38,165 bases of DNA from Pirellulales bacterium (GTDB lineage: Bacteria > Planctomycetota > Planctomycetia > Pirellulales > JADZDJ01), in assembly GCA_035656635.1 (NCBI GenBank), contig DASRSD010000160.1:1-38165 (forward strand), read 5' to 3'. Shown piece by piece: positions 25,904-33,467 of this stretch. Numbering within the stretch: position 1 is the first letter of the stretch; each line of letters begins with the position of its first letter. A program made the position numbers and the translations under genes. Below the pieces are notes generated by a model. It made no database searches, had not been told where the DNA came from, and saw only the letters and a program-made list of their open reading frames with translations.

Positions 25904-28786
25904 TCATTCTGGTAACATCGGTCTCGTAATCGAACCTGTCAGCGACTTAAGTCTCTCAGCAGCTTCCCGGTACAGATGGATATATGGCCGGAGTTCGGAT
26001 ATCGCATCTTTTAAGCGAGTCCGCCTTTCATTAAAACCATACGGAATCACCCCATCGCCGGTGTACCTCAACATCATCTTTTCGAGGCGGGATGGTGCGA
26101 TGTTATCGCGCTCAGACAAATAGCATTCGACAATGGAATGTCGGCTCAATCGAAGCGAACTGATCTTAATGACAGTTGGTGGACAGGCTCCCAATGTTGC
26201 CTGCCAGCCGTTTCGGAGACGCTTTGAAATTACTCTAGTGCCAGGGCGATCATCTTCGGGCACTTCCAATATTTCTTTGATCTCATTTACAAGAGTCGTG
26301 CGATGCTGGTGGGAATAGAGGCGACCAATTTGTTTTACGCTCAATTCGCTCAAATGCTCTGGCGCGTCAAAACACACGGCGACCTTGTCATTCCACTTAA
26401 TCGGCGGCATGGCCTCCTGCCAATCATACGCGCGAGATATTACGAGAGTTGATGCGCGGCAAGTCCTAAGCAACCCGGGGTCGAGAAATGTGGTGCCCGT
26501 CGAACAACACACTAGGGCGTTTTTCCAGGGCATCGGATATACGTCTCGTGATGCGATTTGTGCGATGTTTTGCGGCGCGAAAAGAATCGCAAATGCGATG
26601 AGACTCTTTAAAGTGTCGTCCGCCAATTCCTCTGCAAATGGCAACGCTGCTTCGAGGCCGTCTCGTTGGAGTGTTAGCGGCAAATGCTGCGATCCTTCGA
26701 TGACCGATAGAAAAGAGATTTCCAGTATGTTGGCACTGAGGGATAACTTCGTGTCATTGTCGTCGATTACAACAAGTCCATTGCAAGTAAGCCTCGGGGG
26801 CAATGAATGTCGTGATTTATCTCTTCTCTTTGACTCACGGGGGGAATACCGGCCATATCGGCCGGTATAAGGAAACCTGCGAAAATACCACTCCAAGAAT
26901 TCAAAACCCCAATGGACGGACGTAAATCCTTTCGCCTCCAAGTAGTGCCAGCAAATTGGATTGTTCGGCGAAAACCATTGTGATAATGAATTGGATGTGC
27001 CCGGCAGTGGTCGCTTAGTCCGCCCTTCGAGCAGTAAAGCGCTTCCATTCGTGATATGGAATCGCTCAACGACTGGATACTCAAGACAGTACCAATCCCA
27101 ACTGTCGTACTTTCTGAGGGTGTCTCGTGCCCTGTTTGACAGCCGAACACGAATTCGCGTGCCATATCCCGGTTGCTTGATCTTTTTGACTGCGATTGAT
27201 TCCTCGTTTAAGCGAGCGGTGAATTCGTATCCAATACGATGTTCAAAATGCCGCGACGACACATGTATTTGATCGCCCATGAGGAACGCTGCCAGCGCCC
27301 CTACTCCGAAACGTCCGGAACGTGGAAGAACTGGGGCACCATCATTTAGAAACAGTGACTTCCATTCACGGCTCTCGCGAAGAGATTTTCCGGCCGTCAA
27401 AAAATACTCACGGATTACAGCATCGGTCATCCCAATGCCGCGATCCTCGATAGTGAAGTATGCACCTGAATCATTGTCCTCAAATAATAAGACCACGTCC
27501 GCATTGCTCGTTGTGCCGCCGAACACGTCAATCGGCTCACGAACATAACGTGGCTTGTATACTCGTAGTTCACGAACTGCATCTACAGAGTTCTGTAAGA
27601 GTTCACGAACGCCAATCTCGGGATTGTCACCATATAGTGGCTTGACTAATTTCTTAAGCAGTTCGCCACCTTCGGCGCGGAATTGGATGTCCGCTGCCAC
27701 ATACGACACCGTGTTCCCAAATTGCCTGATGTCGTCGAGATTTGATCTTACTCGGCGAATGGTCAGTGTTAGGTCTTGCAGACCGGAATATCGGCCATTG
27801 AGTTCGTCAAGCAATTCCCAAGACGAGTCAAGTTCGTATTGAATTCCATTAAGCCATCCCTTGATCTTCAGAAATGTCTTAACGTCTTTCGGCTTTGCGT
27901 GTACAAATACTGCTTTTGGGTCTTCGTGACTTTGGCGCACGTCGCGTATGCCCTTATGGGCTATCCATTCGTCGCGCGATTTCGGATTGCGGAGCTTGTG
28001 GATTCGCAGAAATTCGCGGGGGGCACGTTCCGCTTGCAATTGCAAATAGTCGGCCACTCTCAATGCTGCCATCAAAAACACGGCATGAATATTTTGATAT
28101 TCGCGAACATCGTATTTGTTACGCAGATAGCCTAGACAGTCTCTCAACTCCATAAAATGACTGCGTGCGATAAATCCCGCGATGTCTCGCACTTCATATT
28201 TTATTCCATTGATAAGTCTAAATGGCGAACCAGTAACTTGCGGCAACCCCCAAAGCGCTATCTCATGCGCTAAGCGGCTATGATGCTTGCGAAGGAATTC
28301 TTCACCGATAATTCTCCGTTGTTGCGCAGTCCACACGTCAGGCGGCAACAGAATATCGAGTTGATCGTCCTGGAACATGCCCCTGAGCGCGTTAGACCCA
28401 TATTTTTGCTGCTCGATCAGAAATTCCTTCCAAAGTACATGCCACGGCTTATCCCCGATGCCTCTAATTCGCTTGCGCGGTTGAGTAACAAGGCTTGCAA
28501 AACAATCTTCATTCAGCAACATCGCCGAGTCGTGGAGCAAAGTAGCAAGTACAAGTGCCGCTGCGTCCTGCGCGGTGACAGACTTCCATGCTTCATCGGA
28601 AATCAATGATGTTGCCGTGACAAGCACTTGTTCCACATGAAGCGGGCCGTGGTCGGTCCAATCAGGAAAGAATGTCAGATGGGCCTTTTCCATCCATTGC
28701 TGCACGCGATCGACGGCTAAATTAACCGTGCTGAAAAGGCGAGGATGCGATAGTAGTAATTCAGCAAGGCGATCGGGTAAAGTCAT
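25904..28786 (-). CDS. HD-domain phosphohydrolase fused to a GHKL (Hsp90-like) ATPase
   Basis: A 960-residue soluble protein. Its N-terminal 260 residues form an HD-superfamily domain: His46 and His50 in DHGPLHVEQV, His85-Asp86 in ATLLHDSAML, and Asp246 in ALRVADYLQL, so a metal-binding set is present. Residues about 370-550 form a GHKL ATPase: N-box RELLQNSVDAV (394-404, catalytic Glu395, Mg-binding Asn399), G1 box DRGIGMTD (448-455) and G2 box GRFGVGALAAF (491-501). The C-terminal 400 residues resemble no named domain. The order HD plus Hsp90-like ATPase is known to me from bacterial conflict-type genes, mostly uncharacterised. It is last in the operon, 40 bases after the RelA/SpoT-like gene, with GGTAGG before its ATG. 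The HD part may hydrolyse a nucleotide made by that neighbour (inference). Confidence 0.85.
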   Translation of the reverse strand: MTLPDRLAELLLSHPRLFSTVNLAVDRVQQWMEKAHLTFFPDWTDHGPLHVEQVLVTATSLISDEAWKSVTAQDAAALVLATLLHDSAMLLNEDCFASLVTQPRKRIRGIGDKPWHVLWKEFLIEQQKYGSNALRGMFQDDQLDILLPPDVWTAQQRRIIGEEFLRKHHSRLAHEIALWGLPQVTGSPFRLINGIKYEVRDIAGFIARSHFMELRDCLGYLRNKYDVREYQNIHAVFLMAALRVADYLQLQAERAPREFLRIHKLRNPKSRDEWIAHKGIRDVRQSHEDPKAVFVHAKPKDVKTFLKIKGWLNGIQYELDSSWELLDELNGRYSGLQDLTLTIRRVRSNLDDIRQFGNTVSYVAADIQFRAEGGELLKKLVKPLYGDNPEIGVRELLQNSVDAVRELRVYKPRYVREPIDVFGGTTSNADVVLLFEDNDSGAYFTIEDRGIGMTDAVIREYFLTAGKSLRESREWKSLFLNDGAPVLPRSGRFGVGALAAFLMGDQIHVSSRHFEHRIGYEFTARLNEESIAVKKIKQPGYGTRIRVRLSNRARDTLRKYDSWDWYCLEYPVVERFHITNGSALLLEGRTKRPLPGTSNSLSQWFSPNNPICWHYLEAKGFTSVHWGFEFLEWYFRRFPYTGRYGRYSPRESKRRDKSRHSLPPRLTCNGLVVIDDNDTKLSLSANILEISFLSVIEGSQHLPLTLQRDGLEAALPFAEELADDTLKSLIAFAILFAPQNIAQIASRDVYPMPWKNALVCCSTGTTFLDPGLLRTCRASTLVISRAYDWQEAMPPIKWNDKVAVCFDAPEHLSELSVKQIGRLYSHQHRTTLVNEIKEILEVPEDDRPGTRVISKRLRNGWQATLGACPPTVIKISSLRLSRHSIVECYLSERDNIAPSRLEKMMLRYTGDGVIPYGFNERRTRLKDAISELRPYIHLYREAAERLKSLTGSITRPMLPE

Positions 28787-28826
28787 TTGGCAGCCTACCT
28801 ACCCAAATATTCGGGACACTGCACTA

Positions 28827-29537
28827 TTATTTGCAGTGATCGTCATAAGATTTGAATATGGAATCAACGAGGCGCGTTGCACTTGATGTCAAGCGTGCTA
28901 ATACCTTTAATTGTTCATTACATGCAACGCTCGTGGTCCGTTTTGGGTAATTAAGTTTGTGCGAGACTTCGCCCCATAGTTCTTCGCTCAATGTACGCAC
29001 TTGCAACTCGCACGCGGTCTCCGTCGTAGTATTCGCACGCACTACGTAATGAACACTTGTGTACATCGTATCGACGCGCACGTTGCACTTGATTCCGATC
29101 GACGAAAAGAAAGTCTCGTACTCGTGGTCCCAGAGATTCGCAATTGGGCCTTCGAGCAATTCGTATTTTTGCAGCTTAAAGAGAGCAAGCAATTGCGGAT
29201 GGATCGCACGCATCTGATCCGTATGCAGATGAAGTACGCGCACTCCAGCAAGGTCGGTTATTCGCGAGAATAAATTGGTCGCTGTGATGTCGAAGTGCTT
29301 TCCCCCTCGTTTGCATTCGATACATTTGCGACGAAGTTTTTCTCTCAGGTGGCTCGGGTCCTTAACTCGGTGTTTCGCAAATTTAATAAATGGAACTAAA
29401 CCGGGTGCAGTCGCGATGTCACCATGCAACACCTCTGCAAATCGTTCAAAGTCATGTCGTTCGCGCTTAAATAAATTAACACAGTCGCTTATTCGCTTTC
29501 GCTCGGCCACATTCGGCGTATAAGTTGTCTTCGCCAT
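28827..29537 (-). CDS. Stand-alone RelA/SpoT-domain nucleotide synthetase (small alarmone synthetase / toxSAS-like)
   Basis: A 236-residue protein made of one RelA/SpoT synthetase domain; no HD hydrolase, TGS or ACT domain is attached. The family motifs are in order: HRVKDPSHLREKLRRK (56-71, ATP site), DLAGVRV (95-101, Mg-binding Asp), YTSVHYVV (159-166, acceptor stacking Tyr) and ELQVRTLSEELWGEVSHKL (177-195, catalytic Glu). The key residues look intact, so it should transfer pyrophosphate from ATP. Known members make ppGpp, ppApp or modify tRNA 3' ends (toxSAS); which applies here is unknown. It is third in a four-gene operon, 25 bases after ParA and 40 bases before the HD/GHKL gene. No Shine-Dalgarno is visible. 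Confidence 0.85.
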   Translation of the reverse strand: MAKTTYTPNVAERKRISDCVNLFKRERHDFERFAEVLHGDIATAPGLVPFIKFAKHRVKDPSHLREKLRRKCIECKRGGKHFDITATNLFSRITDLAGVRVLHLHTDQMRAIHPQLLALFKLQKYELLEGPIANLWDHEYETFFSSIGIKCNVRVDTMYTSVHYVVRANTTTETACELQVRTLSEELWGEVSHKLNYPKRTTSVACNEQLKVLARLTSSATRLVDSIFKSYDDHCK

Positions 29538-29562
29538 AAATGATTTCGGGTGCGTGACTGGC

Positions 29563-30552
29563 TCACCGAGTCAATGTAAGAATGCGCTTCGCAATCTGGC
29601 GAAAGTCTGTTATTGCGTTCCGGCGTTTATGTTTGTCTCCTGTATTGACGAGGAACATAGGAACACCTTTAGCTTGTGATTGCTGGACGAGCGGACCGTA
29701 ATCCCTGACTTCCCCGAGTTTGTGGCCGACCTTGCCCGTTCTTCGCAATGGGGTCACCACATGCTTCAGCACCGAAACAACGTCGCGGTATATGTGACGC
29801 TCAAACAGTGAGGCGTATGTGGCGGGCGTGGATGCCATTTCTCCGCCATAGGTGCGAAACCGTTGCGGAATATATCCAAGGTACTGCGGTTGCCCCTTCA
29901 AGAGCTTGACTTTGCTCGGTGCGAGCGTTGCAATTGTTTCCCAATCGGTGATCCAATCCTTCAGTGTCTGTCCGAGCGTAATGAGCGCCCGGACCGAAAA
30001 GAAATCGCATACACTGGGAATAATGAAGTAGTCAGAGTCAAGCAGCAGGACTCGATTTAGTGGGCCAATGTTAGGGCCAGCATCGTAAAAGACATAGTCG
30101 AAACGATGAACTTTGCAAAGCGACTCCACCAATTCACTTATCGCCGTGGTCGTCCTAAACCCCGGCACCCTTCGCTTGAAGCAATCTGTCCAAGCATCAT
30201 TAAGTGCCAATTCAAATCGTGAAAGCTGAATGTCGCCGGGAAGTAAAAATGCGCGAGGTTGTCCCGGCATTTCCAGCAACTTCACAACGCGGCCTTGACC
30301 ATCACCATCACAAATCGGTTTTAGTGCCGACCAAATTGTTCTGCCGTGTGATGTTTCGGAAGTATCAAGCAGGTCATCGACAACATTATCTGGCACCAAA
30401 TATGATGTGAGATTGCATTGTGGATCGCTATCAACCAAAAGAACTCGCATGCCTTCTGCCGCGAGCGCAGCAGCGACATTCACGGTCAAAGTAGTTTTCC
30501 CTACTCCACCTTTGTGGTTATAGATCGTAATTTTTTTGGCTGGCGGCCGCAT
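29563..30552 (-). CDS. ParA/MinD-type P-loop ATPase
   Basis: A 329-residue protein with the deviant Walker A motif KGGVGKTT (14-21) that defines the ParA/MinD/Soj group. A second signature Asp lies in VLLVDSDPQCNL (39-48), and the Walker B strand is FDYVFYDAGPN. ParA proteins dimerise on ATP and bind DNA non-specifically to position plasmids or protein complexes. No parB-like gene or centromere-like repeat is adjacent, and the genes on both sides are a winged-helix-like protein and a RelA/SpoT synthetase. A partition role is therefore not supported; positioning or regulating the neighbouring enzymes is one option. The start is the ATG at 30552, 24 bases after the upstream stop, without a Shine-Dalgarno. 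Confidence 0.85.
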   Translation of the reverse strand: MRPPAKKITIYNHKGGVGKTTLTVNVAAALAAEGMRVLLVDSDPQCNLTSYLVPDNVVDDLLDTSETSHGRTIWSALKPICDGDGQGRVVKLLEMPGQPRAFLLPGDIQLSRFELALNDAWTDCFKRRVPGFRTTTAISELVESLCKVHRFDYVFYDAGPNIGPLNRVLLLDSDYFIIPSVCDFFSVRALITLGQTLKDWITDWETIATLAPSKVKLLKGQPQYLGYIPQRFRTYGGEMASTPATYASLFERHIYRDVVSVLKHVVTPLRRTGKVGHKLGEVRDYGPLVQQSQAKGVPMFLVNTGDKHKRRNAITDFRQIAKRILTLTR

Positions 30553-30576
30553 AAAGTGATCTGTGCGTTACTCGAT

Positions 30577-31146
30577 TCACGACTTTTTGGAAGTACCAGC
30601 GCGTTTTTTGCGCTTTGACCGCGCTCGGTCCATTGCATGCTTTGCCGCTTCTCGATCGGGTAACGCCATTACAAAGTTCTCGCCAGCCGCGCTTATTTGC
30701 TTGTGGCCTCTCGAACTTTCTGCGAGGTACCCCGTCCGTAGCGCATTGGATATAGCAACAGATGGATTAGAAAACTTGGGCTGTGCGGCTTCAGTATTCA
30801 ACGTACTAATATCGAGCGTCTTAAAATGTGGCAGGTTGCGATAATGCGATAGGTAGTACGCAAGGCACGCGACACGCTCAACATCGGTGGTTGGATGTTT
30901 TTCGCGAATGAACTCCTTTGGCTCCAAATCGACGTGATCTGAAAAACGAGACGGGGAATCCGCGGCGACGTGTCGCGAAGGGCTCGCAAATGCCTCGCCA
31001 GTTCGATGCGATTGTGTCAGTGAGAGGCTGTAGAATGTGGCAACTGTTTGCATCACCCGTTGGCGGCCTTCGTCAGTTAGCTTTGCCAATTTCGCGATAA
31101 AATCTTGTACGACTTTGCCCTCAGATGCTGGAGAATGTTCGGTCAC
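30577..31146 (-). CDS. Winged-helix-like accessory protein, first gene of the operon
   Basis: A 189-residue protein. The start is a GTG at 31146, with GGAG 11 bases upstream. The N-terminal third is helical (KVVQDFIAKLAKLTDEGRQR) and may dimerise. Residues about 75-165 look like a winged helix: DVERVACLAYYLSHYRNLPHF, then TLNTEAAQPKFSNPSVAISN as recognition region, and a closing strand before GENFVMALPD. The C-terminus is very basic (RSKRKKRAGTSKKS), in keeping with nucleic-acid binding. I recall related proteins in accessory regions of many bacteria without a known function. Placed first in the four-gene operon, it could be its repressor or a DNA- or RNA-binding subunit. Confidence 0.65.
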   Translation of the reverse strand: MTEHSPASEGKVVQDFIAKLAKLTDEGRQRVMQTVATFYSLSLTQSHRTGEAFASPSRHVAADSPSRFSDHVDLEPKEFIREKHPTTDVERVACLAYYLSHYRNLPHFKTLDISTLNTEAAQPKFSNPSVAISNALRTGYLAESSRGHKQISAAGENFVMALPDREAAKHAMDRARSKRKKRAGTSKKS

Positions 31147-31352
31147 GGCAGATACGCTCCAAATGAATGTGTCGGTAAATCAGGGCATTCGTACACCGAC
31201 AGCCTAACGCTCACAGAATGCCGCTGTCAAGCAAGTGAATAATAGACCTGCTCTAATCAAAGCCTATTCAATCATGTAACCAGAGCGACATTGTTGTTAT
31301 TTCTCGTGAACGCCTTTGGACTGGAAAAGCGACGTCAACTAGAATTGGGCTT
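31147..31352. promoter_or_regulatory. Divergent region upstream of the four-gene operon with interleaved inverted repeats
   Basis: GGCATTC (31184-31190) pairs with GAATGCC (31216-31222), and GACAGC (31198-31203) pairs with GCTGTC (31223-31228). The two repeats interleave, so only one can form at a time. They lie 38-82 bases upstream of the operon's first codon and are candidate operator sites. No clear -10/-35 pair was found. Confidence 0.35.
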
Positions 31353-31499
31353 ATGGACGATCAAGACGACGATTTCTGGACCACGTACATCGCATCCACG
31401 CCGGAGCAAGATCAAGACTTCGCCGGCGTCGGCCGACTGACCGCCTGGATCGTCGGCGGGCTGGTACTTTTCGGCCTAGTCGCTTGGTTGCTGCATTGA
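31353..31499 (+). CDS. Small single-pass membrane protein (48 residues)
   Basis: A short open frame coding for MDDQDDDFWTTYIASTPEQD, a short Gly-containing link, and a hydrophobic helix LTAWIVGGLVLFGLVAWLLH at the very C-terminus. The strongly acidic head and the clean membrane helix are unlikely to arise by chance, so I take it as a real tail-anchored type protein. No Shine-Dalgarno is evident. It lies between the divergent operon and the structured element. The function is unknown; small membrane proteins near mobile elements include toxins, regulators and plasmid exclusion factors. Confidence 0.5.
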   Translation: MDDQDDDFWTTYIASTPEQDQDFAGVGRLTAWIVGGLVLFGLVAWLLH

Positions 31500-31851
31500 C
31501 GCTCTGCGTTCCACGATGGCGCATGGCCGATTCTCGGCTAAAATGACGGCGACGGCGCGCCGCCCTTGGTTTTCAGAACAAAATGCTAGACTTGATTTGG
31601 TCTAACCCTTGCCCATTGGAGAAATAACGACCACAGCCCCATAGTGGCTGTCACAATTTGAAATTGATGCGAGTGCATCAATCTGTCTCCCAGAGATACC
31701 GCCAAACTGAGCCCGACGGCTCTTTCCAAACGAGACAGGCTGAGCGCTCCCCGTGGAAACGGGGAGCGCCGCCTGGCCTTCGTTTGGTCCCTTGGCGGGG
31801 ACTCTGGGAGGGTCCAGTGTGGCGCTCCCTTTTGTTTTCGGGGAAAACATC
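31500..31851 (+). ncRNA. Highly structured leader-like element, candidate attenuator or structured RNA
   Basis: No gene lies in this stretch, but from 31634 it is packed with pairings. Small hairpins are CAGCC/GGCTG (31634-31650), CAATTT/AAATTG (31654-31666) and ATTGATGC/GCATCAAT (31663-31682). A branched fold follows: outer stem CTCCCAGAG/CTCTGGGAG (31687-31695 with 31802-31810) plus CCGCCAA/TTGGCGG (31699-31705 with 31792-31798); hairpin GAGCC/GGCTC (31709-31722); stem CCAAACGA/TCGTTTGG (31726-31733 with 31780-31787); stem CAGGC/GCCTG; and an apical 11-bp hairpin GCGCTCCCCGT/ACGGGGAGCGC (31744-31769) closed by GGAA. GGGAGCGCC (31762-31770) can instead pair with GGCGCTCCC (31821-31829), which is followed by TTTTGTTTT. 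The gene at 31852 begins 13 bases later. Confidence 0.5.
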
Positions 31852-32112
31852 GTGAGTACAACTAAAAGCACGACGGCTCTTGGAATTCTGATTGTCCTGA
31901 CGTTCGGAATAATTTGGACCGTGGCAAGTCAATATCCGACAAAAGCCGAACTAGAGCAAAAAGCTCAAACCAAGATGATTGAAGATGCGGTGAATGCAGC
32001 GCAACAAAAACATCTTCACGAATGGGAAGATGAATGGCAGCGGCGATGGGGCGAACCGGCCCCAACCGTTTTATATCGACAATCGCAAGATGCGAAGAAC
32101 GGTAATCAGTGA
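31852..32112 (+). CDS. Small membrane-anchored protein
   Basis: An 86-residue protein from a GTG at 31852, supported by CGGGGA 7-8 bases upstream; the in-frame extension from 31753 runs through the hairpin element and is not taken. Residues about 8-25 (ALGILIVLTFGIIWTVAS) form one membrane helix. It is followed by a charged, probably coiled-coil region rich in Glu, Lys and Gln (KAELEQKAQTKMIEDAVNAA) and a Trp-rich segment HEWEDEWQRRWGE. No family is recognised. It follows the structured leader, which may regulate it. Confidence 0.5.
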   Translation: MSTTKSTTALGILIVLTFGIIWTVASQYPTKAELEQKAQTKMIEDAVNAAQQKHLHEWEDEWQRRWGEPAPTVLYRQSQDAKNGNQ

Positions 32113-32214
32113 CGCGGCAGCGCCGGCTGTTTTTCGGTGTTGCAATGACAATAGAGCATGGCAACTCGCGCCAGTCGGATAACCCCGTTTCAATTTCGAG
32201 AAAAAACCCTCCCT

Positions 32215-32811
32215 CTACCATCCGCCGTGAATCACGGCGTAAACTGTTGGGCGAGAAACTTGGCACGCCCGTGCAATGCTGCTGACGTTTTCACCAGCCT
32301 TGCGCAACGTGCGAATAGCTTGGACCTTTTCGGCAATGGCTTTGGTTTGCGTTCCTTCCTTGCGTCCACCCCACGTTACGCCACGTTCGCGGGCTGCCGC
32401 TTGCCCGGCTAGCACGCGCTCTGCACGGCATTCTGTTTCAAACTGAGCCACGCTCGCAAGCATGTTCGCCAGCATCCGCCCTGCCGGCGTCGAAAGATCA
32501 ATCCCTTCGCGAAGCGAAACGAGATTGATTCCACGGTGTTGAAGATCGTCAAAAAGCGCCGTCAGCCCGCGAGCAGTGCGCCCAAGCCGATCCAATCGCC
32601 AGCAAACGACTGTGGCGACTTCCCTGTGTTCAATGGCTGCCTGTAGCTTTTTCCAACCCGGCCGCTCCATTGTCTTGCCCGTGAATTTGTCACGGTAAAA
32701 CACAACTGGCCGCGATTGTGCGGCTGACCACCGCTCTAGATCGGGCAACTGGCTGCGATGATCTTGTCGGCGGGAACTAACGCGAACATACATAGCAACG
32801 TGCTTTTGCAT
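32215..32811 (-). CDS. Serine site-specific recombinase (resolvase/invertase family)
   Basis: A 198-residue protein. ATG 32811 is preceded by AGGAGAG at good spacing; an in-frame ATG at 32835 is less likely. The N-terminal catalytic domain carries YVRVSSRRQ with the nucleophile Ser12, then VVCWRLDRLGRTARGL with the conserved Arg pair, and GIDLSTPAGRMLANMLASVA. A C-terminal helix-turn-helix reads NVSSIARACQVSRPTVYAVI. Length and order match Tn3-type resolvases and DNA invertases. Such enzymes resolve multimers of plasmids or invert DNA segments. It is divergent from the NUMOD1-like gene. A perfect TTGACA and the palindrome GACAAaTTGTC (32847-32857) lie just upstream and may be its promoter and own binding site. 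Confidence 0.92.
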   Translation of the reverse strand: MQKHVAMYVRVSSRRQDHRSQLPDLERWSAAQSRPVVFYRDKFTGKTMERPGWKKLQAAIEHREVATVVCWRLDRLGRTARGLTALFDDLQHRGINLVSLREGIDLSTPAGRMLANMLASVAQFETECRAERVLAGQAAARERGVTWGGRKEGTQTKAIAEKVQAIRTLRKAGENVSSIARACQVSRPTVYAVIHGGW

Positions 32812-32846
32812 GGCTGACTCTCCTAATTCAACCATGCTTCAATTTC

Positions 32847-32859
32847 GACAAATTGTCAA
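32847..32859 (-). promoter_or_regulatory. Candidate resolvase promoter/operator
   Basis: On the minus strand a perfect TTGACA (32859-32854) overlaps the palindrome GACAA-A-TTGTC (32847-32857). A weak -10 (CATGGT) would sit at 32836-32831. This is compatible with autoregulation by the resolvase; it is a sequence match only. Confidence 0.3.
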
Positions 32860-32970
32860 ACTTGAATTAAAAACCTACCTGAACAATTTTGCATTGCCAT
32901 AAGTCGTTTGGATATTAGCAGCGGGCGGGTGTTTGGCGGTATAGACTCAAATTTTACACTTGGAGCATTC

Positions 32971-33405
32971 GTGAACCTAAATCGCTGGGGTGTTATTGAA
33001 ATGATCGACGCCACTGGTCTACCTGTGCGCGTGATACCTTGCCGTATTGATCGGATACCGGGAGCGTTTGGCGAAAAATGGCGTTGGATTGCCGGCGGTT
33101 CGCATCCAATTTGCGCCTCTGCTGCTAGGCGATTAGCTCGCGAGCGTTTGAAACAAATTACCCGCTGGGCCGGCGGCATGGCACCGTGGCTAGAATCGCA
33201 CGCGCCTGTGCCACCGGGCAAGTATCGGCGTGGAATGGGCCGCCCTCTGCTACGTTTCGGTCCTGATGGCGCTGTGAGGCTTTTTAGGTCGGTTTCTGAC
33301 GCGGCAAAGTATGCTGGCCGGAGTCGGGCGGCACTTCACAAAAGGCTTTTGGACGGTTTCCCAGACGGTCAGGGGGCTGTCTGGCAAGACTTCCGGCCAC
33401 TGTAA
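32971..33405 (+). CDS. NUMOD1-like DNA-binding protein, unknown role
   Basis: A 144-residue protein if started at GTG 32971, which has GGAG 5 bases upstream; ATG 33001 is an alternative, and the frame extends to 32908. The C-terminal 50 residues resemble the NUMOD1 helix-turn-helix found in homing endonucleases and mobile-element proteins: VRLFRSVSDAAKYAGRSRAA, then a short helix LHKRLLDG and a closing strand GAVWQDFRPL. The N-terminal part is basic and has no recognised nuclease motif. It sits divergent from the resolvase and just upstream of the origin-like repeats, so it may bind DNA there. That link is inference. Confidence 0.5.
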   Translation: MNLNRWGVIEMIDATGLPVRVIPCRIDRIPGAFGEKWRWIAGGSHPICASAARRLARERLKQITRWAGGMAPWLESHAPVPPGKYRRGMGRPLLRFGPDGAVRLFRSVSDAAKYAGRSRAALHKRLLDGFPDGQGAVWQDFRPL

Positions 33406-33467
33406 CCGTGGGGCCGATTGATAACCGTGTGGGCAGATCGCCGAGTATCCGAACTATTTTGGGAAAC

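Noticed and set aside
29563-30552. Plasmid partition locus (parABS)
   Set aside because: No ParB-like gene or centromere-like repeat lies next to the ParA gene, and it is embedded in an operon with nucleotide-signalling enzymes.
31744-31769. CRISPR repeat or group II intron domain V
   Set aside because: The palindrome occurs once with no spaced copies, and it lacks the domain V AGC triad and bulge.
31753-31851. N-terminal extension of the 86-residue membrane protein
   Set aside because: It would be encoded by the 3' half of the hairpin element, and the GTG at 31852 has its own ribosome binding site.
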